Below are positions 22,633-32,939 of a DNA stretch of 64,000 bases, piece by piece. Made by a program: the position numbers and the translations under genes. Below the pieces are notes generated by a model, which saw nothing but the letters and a program-made list of their open reading frames with translations, searched no databases and was not told the DNA's origin. Position 1 is the stretch's first letter; each line of letters starts with the position of its first letter. The stretch is taken from NCBI GenBank assembly GCA_902651635.1, contig CACRSC010000028.1:53509-117508 (forward strand), in the 5' to 3' direction. The DNA comes from Mastigamoeba balamuthi. Lineage: Eukaryota > Evosea > Mastigamoebida > Mastigamoebidae.

Positions 22633-24727
22633 ATGCAGAGCCCTCCCGACATCAAGATGGCGATCATCCTTCCCACTCTCCAAGGCACACTGCCTCCCCG
22701 CTCCCACCTCCTCGCCGGTCTGTTCTAAAGAGTCGCCACCACGCCTCCAGGGTTTCCCGGAGGGAAGTATCGCGTCTGCGCCGACGGCCCCGACGGCGTG
22801 CCCCCCGCAGTCGAGTCCTCCGAGGACTCTACGCTGGCGCCCTCTTCCGCCGAGCCCGTCCAGTGCACCGGTACGGGATATCCCCGCCGCCTCCTCCTCC
22901 TCTGCTCCGTCCGCGCCCCTCCGCGCCTGCCAACCCCGCTCACTCCTCGGCGCCGACCCGCCGGCCCGCCGGCCCCCTGCTTGCTGCCAGCCCTGGACGA
23001 CGGGCCCTTCTTCTGCCTCCCGGTGGTCTCTTCGGGCTGCAACGGCGTGGAGCTGTTCCGCGCCGAGGCGATTGCCACATACGGCAGCACACAGTACGTG
23101 GCCCTGCGTTGGTACGCAGGCCACTACGCTGTCGTGGGCGTCAAGCCCGGACGTTTGGCCCGCACGTGCGCTGCTCGCTCCCCTTGCCTCCTCCTCTCCG
23201 TCCCCGCCCTCCCCCGAGTGCTCCGCCGTGCGCGCAGCGCACCAGTCAGCCAGGGCGGGGCTCAAACCGCGGCGCTGCAGCACTATCTGGCAGGTGGCGG
23301 CGTACGAGGCTGCCGCGAGGCAGGCCGCCGCGATGGGGGACGCGGCGAAGCAGGCGGCGGCCCAGGCGGCCCAGCAGCCCGCCGTGGACTACCTCTATGA
23401 GCTCCTGGCCTCCCGCGACGAGCTGGAAGAAGCAGGCCTCTCCATCGACGGCGCCTTCTGGGCGCCAGAGTACCTTGCCCGCTCCTGGGCACGCGGCGAC
23501 CATGAACGTGTGCGGAGCCTCGGGCCCCACGCCGACCCGATCGTCGCCCAGATCCGTCCGCACGTTCTGAAGCTCAGGAAGCCGTGCCTCGCCGCCCGCC
23601 CGTACGGGGTCCCGGCGTTGGCGCTCCACAGCGCAGCCGCCGCGCAGGGTCCCGTCAGCAGCAGCGCTTTGGCGGCGGCATGGGCCCCGCACTCCGCCCC
23701 CTCGTCCAGCAGGCGCCGCGACGCCCTGCCCGGTGCGGAGCTCGCGGCGGTCTCGGCGCTCCGGGGCCACCAGCCCGCGCGCTTCGTCGGCTGCGACGGC
23801 GCTGACGTGCCCGAGGCCGAGGACGGCGACGGATATGCTGGCGACACCGAGGACGGCGGCGGCTGCGGCTGCGACTGCGCCGACGGCAACGCCAGGGACC
23901 CCGGGAGCAGTGGCGACGAAGAGCGCGGCGAGGGCGAGGACGAGGGCGAGGGCGAGGGCGAGGAGCGGCCCCAGAAGAGGGCGCGCCGCGCCTGCGACGA
24001 GGCAGCGGAGGTGGCCGAGATGCCCGGGCACCAGGCGATGGTGGTTCCGGCGGAGCGGCCGCTGCTGCTGCCGATGGACGCGGAGAAGGAGCACCGCGTG
24101 TCGATTGGGGTCGAGCTGGCGGCAGATCAGACAGAGGGCGTGTTCCACGTCGAGGTGGACGACCTGAGGCGCCCGCTGGCCCTGGTGGTGCGGCCGCAGC
24201 AGCAGCAGCAGCAGTACCATGTGCTGGTCGAGTCCGAGGAGCCGAACCAGTGCAGAGTGCTGTTGCAGGCCGGCCCGCAGCACCAGCGGAGAGTGGTCGT
24301 CCTGCCGCCGCCACACGCAGAGATGCCCCCTGCATCGCCCACGCCCCGCGGGGAAAGCGACAGCGACAGCGGCACCGGCAGCAGCGGCGGCGGCAGCAGC
24401 GAAAGCCGCGGCATCAGCACCGGCGGCCGCGCCTGCTGCAGCGGCAGCGACAGCAGCAGCCACGACATCAGCAGCAGCGTCAGCGCCGCCAGCGGCCGCG
24501 CCAGCGACAGCGACAGCGGCTGCCGTGGCGCCAGCGGCAGCGGCCACGCCAGCGACAGCAGCGGCAGCAGCAGCAGCGGCGGCGGCGGCGGCAGGGGCCG
24601 TGCCTGCGGCAGCGGCCACTCCAGCGACAGCAGCAGCAGCACAGACTCCTCGAAAGCCAGCGGCCGCGCCAGCAACGCCAGCGACAGCAGCAGCGGCAGC
24701 GGCAGCAGCGACAGCGGCTCCGAGTAA
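22633..24727 (+). CDS. Family X: unrecognised protein with acidic and Ser/Gly-rich tail
   Basis: Four exons, 22633-22717, 22751-22870, 22991-23165 and 23281-24727, join in phase (donors GTCTG, GTACGG, GTGCGC) to about 608 residues. Residues 30-125 form a compact part with FPGGKYRVCADG, GPFFCLPVV and WYAGHYAVVGV. Then comes an Ala/Glu-rich helical part (IWQVAAYEAAARQ ... LYELLASRDELEEAGL ... HVLKLRKP), an acidic segment with DGYAGDTED, an NLS-like KRARRA, a poly-Gln run of six, and a C-terminal low-complexity Ser/Gly/Asp tail of about 130 residues. No family recognised. The HYAVV segment faintly recalls the His region of some papain-fold enzymes, but no catalytic Cys motif is convincing. At least seven decayed relatives lie at 37.7-43.6 kb. 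The intron at 22871 begins with a GATATCCCCGCC motif. Confidence 0.72.
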
Positions 24728-25607
24728 GGGAAGCGGAAAGCACCGCACCGGCCACACCACACAAGCCCCCGCGGCGCAGCAGCAGCGGGCAGCGGCAGAG
24801 GAGAGAGGAGGAGAGAGGAGGAGAGAGAAGAGAGGAGAGAGGAGAGAGGCGACAAGAGAATTGATTTGAATAGAGATTGCCTAACAACCGCCCACCACAA
24901 CGCCCCTGCCCTTGCCCCGCCCTTTTTTGGCTCGCCCTCCTCCCTGCCCTCTGGCGGGCCCCCCGTCGTGTTCCGCGCCAGCGGGGGGCCGTGTGAGCGC
25001 TGGCTGGGCAGCCCAGCGGCGCCGCCTCTTGCGCAGCGCTTTCTCGGAGCCCCNCCGCACCCGCCAACACCACGCCGGGCGGTGGGAACCTACGTGTCGC
25101 CCGAGAGGGGCCTGGACCGGTGCGTGGCCACCGACGCAGGGGCCCGGGCCTCGGGGTCCGCGGTCCGCGGGGCGAGGGCACGAGGGGCCCTGCGACGGGG
25201 AGCGCTCGCTCAAAGCCTCTGGGGGGCAGCCGCACGGTCGCCGGTCTCCTCTCGCACCAGCACCAGCACCAGCACAGCACGGGCGCCAGCAGCGGCCCGG
25301 CCCCTTGGTGCCCTCGCCCCGCGGATGGAGACCGGGCCTTCTCAGTGGCCGCGGGCCGTGATGCGGCAGCAGGCAGCAGGCAGCAAGCACACAGCAACTC
25401 AGCCTCGGCCTGTCGCATCACTCGCAGGAGACGCACCCCCGCGGCACAGCCACCACCAGCGCCCGACATTTCACAGGAACAACGGGACAACTGCCCACCG
25501 GGCTCCGCCAGCACAGCCACACAGCGACGCAGGGGGCCTTGCTGACCTTGTCCACGACAGCACAAGGGCAATGTACTGTAGCACGTCGATGACGCAGACA
25601 CCTGCCG
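24728..25607. other. Intergenic with simple repeats and one N
   Basis: A (GAGGAGA)n purine run lies at about 24798-24852 and (AGCACC)n at about 25255-25275. A single N at 25054 marks a join; unlike the other joins, no clear duplication flanks it. Antisense Ala- or Arg-rich frames here look like composition artefacts. Confidence 0.4.
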
Positions 25608-25830
25608 TGACCTCAGAACAGACAATTTGTTACGGAAGAATCTGCGACTGCAGTCGCGTCACAGGAATCTCCGCTGATTCTTCGGGATTCCTTCCTGAAG
25701 CCTTCCCACGTTCCACCGTTATTCCCCGTCCCCGGCCAATGACGTCGCAGCGACACTGTTCAGTAACACAGAACTATATTGTTCTGAGCTCAGAGACACC
25801 CCTAGAGTAAGCCCCAACACATTCTCTGGT
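25608..25830 (+). repeat. Dispersed repeat, copy 2 (partner at 12545-12760)
   Basis: Same ordered words as copy 1, including CCCCGGCCAATGACGTCGC and AACACAGAACTATATTG. An ATATCCCCCC motif follows at about 25870. The element marks the edge of the AT-richer island that begins here. Confidence 0.45.
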
Positions 25831-26600
25831 CAAAAGGTTATTTTCCCGTTTGTCGCGTCACACAGCGGAAATATCCCCCCGCTGTCTCTAGGACACGCAC
25901 TCACACGCAGAGATAACCGTCGCCTGTCCTTCGATGATAGAAAAAGGAAAACAATGAAGTGCAATTCGAAGAAACCAATGCTCGAACGGAGCATATTGCT
26001 CATGGTTCTTTCACAACCACAAGAATCCCTTCCTGTTGCTTCCATATTTGCTCTACAATTCACACATTTGCGGCAAAAGAGGCCTGCATTGAGATGCATA
26101 CACAGTCTTCCTGCCATTCGTGATAACCACATCATCTGCAAGAGTATATTTCAGACGAAATCCAGAGAATGCTGAAGGCGGTATCATTTGTGCCAGAAAC
26201 TTGCCATACTGGAAAAGGTAAACTGACTGACCTTTTGCGTTGATTACCATGCATTGAATAAGGTAATAAGCATGCATGGTTGTACACTGTTTACTACTCT
26301 GGATGCATTAAACAGCGGCTATATTGAATTTCCCTTTGTCTAAAGAATTTCCCACTGATATCCTGTCAAATGAAAAAATAACATAAAGTCGCATTTGAAA
26401 CATGAAAACACAGGCCTGTGATGCTCAGGTCCTCTGAAAAAAATGGAAACCCCAAAAATTGAAAATGAAATTTCAAAACACACAAAGTCAAAACGAAAAT
26501 GTTACAGCTGAGCAGGGAAAACCAAGTGAACAAGTTGTTTTCTTGTAAAGGAAGAGGAAATTGGAGTATTGCTCAAATGAGCCAACCACGAAGAGTCTTG
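25831..26600. other. AT-rich region, possible old element remnants
   Basis: Minus-strand frames at 25830-26277 read in part like protein (YTLADDVVITNGRKTVY) but are short and unplaced. Poly-A-like runs occur at 26340-26500. Nothing firm. Confidence 0.3.
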
Positions 26601-27466
26601 CAGCATCTCAATGCCTGCCTCTCTTGGCAGGAGAGGACATGGTCACAGGCTTCTCTGTGGCTGTGGCAGTACGCTTCCTTGTCAAACGGGTAGCCCTGCC
26701 CCTGGAGGACTTGTCGACCCCCATGTCTTGTTTGGGTTTGTTAATGGTCTTGATGTGCTTCTTGCTCTTATCAGCAGCCTTCATCCTTAACGACCTCCAT
26801 GTAGGCATAGCACGGGATCCCCTCTTGGCAGTTCTTGAGGAACGGCTCAGGCTTCTTGGGCTTCTCAGTCTCGTCAGGCTTCTCAGACACGATGGGCTTG
26901 TCAGAGTCCTTGTGCTTGTCTGCTAGCTGCACGGGGGCCTGATTGGCTGAAGAAGAATCAGATGAGTCATCACTGATTAAACAGGTTGTGGGTTGACTTC
27001 AGTTATTCCTCTGAATAAAAGGTAGTAGACAAAGTTAAAAAATCAAAGTATCATTGAGTTTGCTGAGCTGCTTCAAGGCCAGGTTAGAATGAGCCTGTGG
27101 TTTGGTGAAAGAACCGGTCTTAAGCTCAGTGTGTAACTGCAGGATCAGGTTTTGATGTCTGCAGATGTGGTCGAGCTCTTGGGCTTCTGCTTCTTGATTG
27201 TGGACGGGCTCTTGCCTTTGTTGCTGGTCAGGTCGTCAGTCTCCACAGCTGCTGCAGTAGGCTCGTCTTTCTCACTAGCAGGCTCTTTGTCAGACTTGCT
27301 GGCATGTGACTCATCTGCAGATCCAGGAGTTGAGACTAGCTTGACCCTGTCAGCAACAGAGTCATCATTCATAACATTCACTGCATCAGCTGCTTCTGCA
27401 ACTGTGTCCTCTGGGCCTGGGTACCAGATCCACTCTCGTTCTCTTATGTGGGACGAGTCAGATTGA
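26600..27466 (-). CDS. Possible basic nuclear protein, fragmentary
   Basis: Two minus-strand blocks look coding. The first, 27145-27466, is a Glu/Asp/Lys/Ser-rich stretch starting near WIWYPGPED and ending KSSTTSADIKT. The second, about 26608-26930, has KPKKPEP and a Lys/Arg-rich C-terminus (RLTRKRT, SPAKRGRH) like histone H1 or chromatin-protein tails. I could not join them in one frame, and the second block itself changes frame near 26790. It could be a low-expressed gene with unseen introns or a gene carried by an element in this island. Function unknown. Confidence 0.35.
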
Positions 27467-28544
27467 TAGGGGGAAAAATAATCACAGGTGATGAAAAGAA
27501 GAAATACCAAAGGGAATTGGAGTTACTGATGATACAGCAGAACAAACAAATGTAATGGAAGTGCCAGGGTATGACGGACCCTGGGGTTCGACAGCAATGA
27601 AGGTGGCTGCAGCAGCAGGAGCAGAGGCAGAGGATTTCTTCTGAAACCTTATCCTGAAGGTCGAGAAGGCAGTCATAGCAGAGATAGGGACTGTGAACCA
27701 CAGGAGAATGGGGTAGAACGAGAGTATGAGACATATGAAGAAAAAGAAGAAGAAAAGAGAACAAACTCTCTGGAGCAGCGGAGGGCTGTGATGGAGGCAG
27801 AATTGGCAGGCCATGATAAACCTGTACATGCTAAGAAGGAAGAAAATAAGACAGGGGAAATACCTTCATTGAAGGTCTGGGATTTGTTAAGGAGGTTCCT
27901 GGTCATACAGCCAGCTTCGTTTTCACTTTCTCATGGGCCAACAGAGAGTTCTTGAGAAGCTTCAGGGTTCAGGTCTCCGATCTTAAGCATTGCTACATGC
28001 TTGCCAACTACTTAGAGACCTGTCTCTCACTGACCTCTTCAGCTTTCATGTGTATAAGGTCATGGGTGATAACAGTGACCGTTTTCCCATTTACACCTAC
28101 CATCATTATTGCAACTGGAAGATACCGTGGTCCCAGACCACCTGTCTTACATGTTAAGCACGTTTACATGCTGTAGCAGATCCAGTTCTGCTATGCAGTG
28201 CTATGTGCATGCTCTGCTACGTAGTGTAGTGGAAGTGAATTTCAGCAGCAGTGTGTAGCAGCACCCGTGTAGCTGTGCATAGCAGAGGTACCTTTGCTAC
28301 ATGGCATAGCAAAGATAGGTGTAGCAGCATGTAGCGATGGATGGGTCCACTACACTGTGTAGCAGAGCCTATGTAGTGATGCGTAGTGAAGGGTGATCTG
28401 CAACACAGTGCAGCAAAGGTATGTGTAGCAGTGCGTAGTGGAAGTAATTACATAGCTAAGTGTAGCGAAAGCCTGAGTAGGTGAGCAGCCTAGATTTTGC
28501 CAGCTGGCTGATTTGCACTTGACGTCATTTGCACACTAAGACAG

Positions 28545-31500
28545 TGATGCAGAAGGGATTGAGTGAGGCAGGCAATGCTGCACGAACAGGAGAGCAAGGC
28601 CAGATGAAACACACTGCTGCAGGTCAAGTACAGGAGAGGAAGGACGGAGAGGACAAACCATATCACTGCAGAACATGTGACAGGTACTACTTGATACAGT
28701 GCAACCTGCAGAGGGCTGGCCACATGGGTAGTTGCCACTGCCCTGAGAAGTGGAATGAAACATCTGGAAGATGGTCTTCTCTGTTGGTGACTGATCGGGC
28801 TGCTGCATGGAGCCAGGCCAAAGCAGCAGAGAACAAACGCCAGTATGTTGTGGGCAGCTTCAGTACAGGTTTGTACATATTAAATAATTCTATAGGTGAA
28901 TATTTAACAGACATAATTATTTGGCAAAATAAAAACAGCATCAAAGAGAGAGTGGAGCAGCTTGAGCCAATTGAGACAGTTCACTTCCATAGTGGCTGAA
29001 GCAATGGAGGGCGTTGTGGTGGACCAGGGGACCAAGCAGAGGAAGGAAGAGAGGAGAAGAGGAAGCAGAGAACCAGGAAAGACAACAGAAGGGCGTCTGT
29101 GGGGAAGCCTGGTAAGCAGAAGGGACAGCAGACCCAGAGACAGTGCCAGAGAGCTCATCTGAGGCAGAGCAGAGTGATGCAGGAACAGACGGCATAGCAC
29201 TGCAGAAGGAGAAGCTGGAGCGCTCACAGCACAGGTGAGCTCGGAGGAGCCCAAGTACAGCTGTGTTAAATCACCTCAGACAGCACTCCAGACACTCAGG
29301 GAGTACCAGGCAAGAAGAGCAGAGCTGCAGGAAGCAGAGAGCAGCATTGAGACGAGGTACAGGGAGGCCATAGAGCATCCAGGGTCCGGAGACTACCTGG
29401 GACCAGTGCTCAAGACAGTTCAGAGGCCTCTGGAACCCTGCCTCTGGCCATATCAGCAGGACCCATTGCACTCCAGCTCATCATCCCAAAGGAAGTCCTT
29501 GCCCTCTGAAAGTTAGAGGGCAAGATGACTGATGCCCAGATCGACCTGGTGGTTGCCTCCATCAACGGAAGGAAGAGAGCCTCAGCCACAGTCTCTGCTA
29601 CATCAAGCAGGAGTGCACTGGAGTGATACCCCAGGTGGGACCAGCAGTGGGAAAGAAGCTGCACAGTAAGCACGTCCTTTACAGCATCATCGGCTGGCTG
29701 CACATCATGCTGAACATTGTGTGCATAGCACAGACGATTGTAGTCAGAGCTTCAGAGGAGGTAGAGGATGCAAAGGCAGACATAGTGAACGAGTACTTCT
29801 TCAGTGCTGGGTTTCAGGAAGTGTGTACCAGAGCCAAAACACTGCATAAATCCCTGGGGCGAGAAGGAGAGCCAGTTGTCATTGCTCTGCAGGAGTACCA
29901 TGACAAGGCCCAAGTTCACAAGGGAAGCAAGGAGTCATGGCTGGTCAAGATCCTGAACATGACAGGATTTGTGCAGGGCTTCCCATGAACCAGCTGCTGC
30001 TGGGAGAGCTGAGAGGACTGCCAAATGATATCCACGATGCCAGGGCCGACGTTCTGCCAGAGTTCCTGATCCTGTCTCGAATGGGGGTTAGAATGCTGTG
30101 TGGAGATCTCGGGATGTGCTGGGTGTATGCCTTTGTGGTGTCGCAGCAAGCAGACACTATGGAGCAGTGCAAGAACGTCTCTGTGAAATCCCCAGGAAGA
30201 AGGGTCTGACAGGCCGTGCACAGACTGCCTGAGCAGTCGTAAGGACTTCTCTGACCTTAAGCTGACTGGGTGGAAGCCAAGAGATGTAGTGCACTCCCGA
30301 AAGGCGATAGAGAGCAAGGCCTGGTAGCAGTGCCAAGCTGCAGAGTGGAACTTTCTATGTTGTTTCAAATCGCCATATACAGAAGTGAAGCCCAACAACA
30401 GAGGGGAAAACGGAAGTCCGAATATCGTTTCTATTTCTTCTTCTTGCTGGGGTTTGGGGGTACAAAAGTGCAAAGAAGAAGGTGCTCTCCAACAACAGAG
30501 GCAATTCCTGCAAGAAGACGCCATGCAGGTACAATTCCTGAAGGGAATGGCTTCTCTGGTTTTCCAAGCACGGCAGTTCGGAGACTGACCTCCTCCAGGG
30601 CACTGCTTGTCCACTCTACACTGTAGGAGTACTCGTACATGGTGCCATCAGTATGCCTAACCTTGGTATTGCTGTGCCCAGCCAGCCATGTGCGTCCTGT
30701 GTTCACCCCGTCATACATGGTGGGGTTCTCCATTGATCCACAGGAAGACAGCAGCAGGCCCTTGGAGACAACAGGCAGAAATGCCTGTGCCACACTCCTG
30801 AAGGAGGTGGTGCAAACAGTGCCAGTGGGGGAGCTGTACTGGAGGGACGACTCCTTGATGTTTCCATGGCCACTNTTGTCCACTCTACACTGTAGGAGTA
30901 CTCGTACATGGTGCCATCAGTATGCCTAACCTTGGTATTGCTGTGCCCAGCCAGCCATGTGCGTCCTGTGTTCACCCCGTCATACATGGTGGGGTTCTCC
31001 ATTGATCCACAGGAAGACAGCAGCAGGCCCTTGGAGACAACAGGCAGAAATGCCTGTGCCACACTCCTGAAGAAGGTGGTGCAAACAGTGCCAGCAAGGA
31101 CAAGAACAAGGACTGCACTGGGCCAATCATCACTGTGATACCTCCCCCACCCCAGCAGGACAAAGACCTAGACATCATGCCTCTCAGGAAAGCAGGTAGC
31201 ATGCTCTCCTTCCTTCTTTATTCCCACATCACACACCCTTCCTTAATGTTACTTTAGGTGCTGCTGCTGCTGCGCCAGTGCAAGTTGCAGCAGCAGCAGC
31301 ACCACGTATCAATGGCAGTGAGCAATCTGAGAAGGAGGACGAGGAGGACGAGGCTGAGGAGGTCTTGGCAGACGAGTACAAGGGCACCTCACATACATCT
31401 TGGTGGTACTCTGAGCAACCTCATCGTGAGGTACGAAACCCCTTCCCCTCATTCTTCTTTGTTCTCCTGGCTCTAATTCAAACTACTTTTGCAGGATGAA

Positions 31501-32247
31501 TGCCCTTATGCATGCTGTTGAGGCAGGCACGCAGTCCAGGGAGCTGATACTCAGGGAGAAGCTGATGCTCAGCATTCCTGGTACGTTTTGTTCCCTACTC
31601 TTTGTTTTTCATATTTCTAACAATGTGTGTATAATACTAACTTGAAAAGACCCGGAGCTCAAGAACCTCCCAGCAGACAGGGGGCCCTACACCGCTGCTC
31701 TGTTTGCGATAATGGCAAGGCCCATTGTCTCGCAGATAGAGCAGTGGACCAAGGTCAACTACCACCCCCTGTTCATGGAACACCCTGAGTGGAGGTACGA
31801 ACTCTTTCCCCCCTTTCTCTTGTTCTCTCATACCACATTTCATCTGATTTTCCCTACAGGTCAGACATAAGAGAGCACTGTGACGACATCATCCAGGCTG
31901 TCTGGCCAGTGGAGTTCCAGACACTGTTTGCTGCACACCCCCTGGTGAGGAAGGGGGTGTGTGAGCACATCCAGAGTGTCTGGCAGAACTACTGCAGCAA
32001 CGTGAAGTGCGTTTCCTTTTATTTCATCATTTACTAACGCATAAGCTCAATAGGCATGAAAGGACCAGCTTCAAAAGGGCACAGAGTCTGAAGCACCAAA
32101 GGCCAAGAGGCCCAGGAGGACGCAGTTCCCTGACCCTGTACTTGACGTCCTTAATGACATGCTTGGGAGCACAGGTGCCTCCCAGGCCTCTGAGGCACCT
32201 GCTGGTCCTCAGTCGCCCTCTTCCCAGGCACCTGCTGGTCCTCAGTG
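28545..32247 (+). CDS. Unrecognised gene(s) inside the array-bounded element
   Basis: Exon-like + strand blocks include 28545-28870 (with CRTCDRYYLIQC-x7-GHMGSCHC, a possible Cys/His metal site), 29277-29420 (a helical block, TLREYQARRAELQEAESS), 29620-29980, and a run at about 31085-32247. The latter has acceptable GTACG donors, a poly-Ala/acidic exon (31258-31430), a conserved-looking exon (about 31650-31795) continued at 31860-32005 (DDIIQAVWPVEFQTLF), and a last exon with an NLS-like KRPRRTQ and stop at 32247. Not all junctions keep frame, so the gene may be partly decayed. A minus-strand frame at 30607-30875 also reads well. No family assigned. Confidence 0.35.
30876..31095 (+). repeat. 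Duplicated contig end (copy of 30607-30821)
   Basis: After the single N at 30875 the sequence repeats 30607-30821 almost exactly. This is the same pattern as at 3821, most likely overlapping contigs placed end to end. Confidence 0.8.
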
Positions 32248-32479
32248 ATCCCTCTCTCTACTTCTCTCACTTCAACGTTTTCTGCTGCCCTGGCAGGGCT
32301 CCTCTCCCCCAAAAGTGAAAACATGACCTGCCTGCCCTTTAGATGGCAGTTAACAATTGTTGTTCATTTAATTGATTTTGGTGTAGGGGTTTCTGTGGGT
32401 AGGTGGGAGCTGCCCAATTATGTAGCAGTGTGTAACGTCTTTATGTGTAGTGGTGCATAGTGCCTTCATATGTAGCAGC

Positions 32480-32606
32480 GTGTAGCAGACCCTGTCGCAG
32501 TGGTGCATAGTGCAATGAATGAACTACACAGCATAGCAGAGGGTCTGCCACGTGTAGTTCATTCATTGCACTATGCACTGCTGCAGCAGGGTCTGCTACG
32601 TGTCGC
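32480..32606. repeat. Long near-perfect inverted repeat (hairpin)
   Basis: Arms of about 45 bases (left arm starting TAGCAGACCCTG, right arm ending CAGGGTCTGCTA) are inverted with a few mismatches around a loop of about 25 bases. It sits within the right GTAGCAG-rich array. Confidence 0.7.
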
Positions 32607-32939
32607 TACATTGCTTGACGTGCCATGGTGAGTTCTTGAATTGAGGCAAGATCAATACCCCATAATGGATGGTCTGGTCTGTGGTATCTGTCTTGGGTAA
32701 GTGTGTGCTGTGCGAGTTTATATGCCATCACATTCAGATGAATGACCCTCTGTAATTCTACAGATCATTTGTTTTTAGTGTTGCTTTCACGACACTTTTT
32801 CTACTGTCGCTTTCACAACTCTTTTTCTACTGTTGCTTTTGTGACACTTTTCAACTGTCACTTTCATGACACTTTTCAACTGTCACTATTGTGACACTTT
32901 TTCAGCTGTCACTACTCTGAATCTAACACTCTTTCAGGG

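Larger units (their letters stand above)
28165..32625. mobile_element. Unclassified element bounded by GTAGCAG-rich arrays
   Basis: The left array (28165-28480) and right array (32400-32625) are both packed with GTAGCAG, GTAGCG, CATAGC and CTGCTAC words in both orientations. They enclose about 4 kb with exon-like frames on the + strand. Array-like inverted subterminal repeats are common at the ends of several cut-and-paste DNA transposon superfamilies. No target-site duplication or known transposase signature was identified, so membership is open. An assembly duplication at the N at 30875 lies inside it. The element reading is inference from the paired arrays. Confidence 0.45.

Noticed and set aside
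24219-24900. Ala-rich and Leu-rich long frames on both strands over the end of family X
   Set aside because: They follow from the (AGC/GGC)n low-complexity tail read in other frames; only the Ser/Gly frame is continuous with the upstream exons.
28200-28480. CRISPR-like array
   Set aside because: The repeated words are short, irregular, on both strands and without uniform spacers; this is a eukaryotic context.
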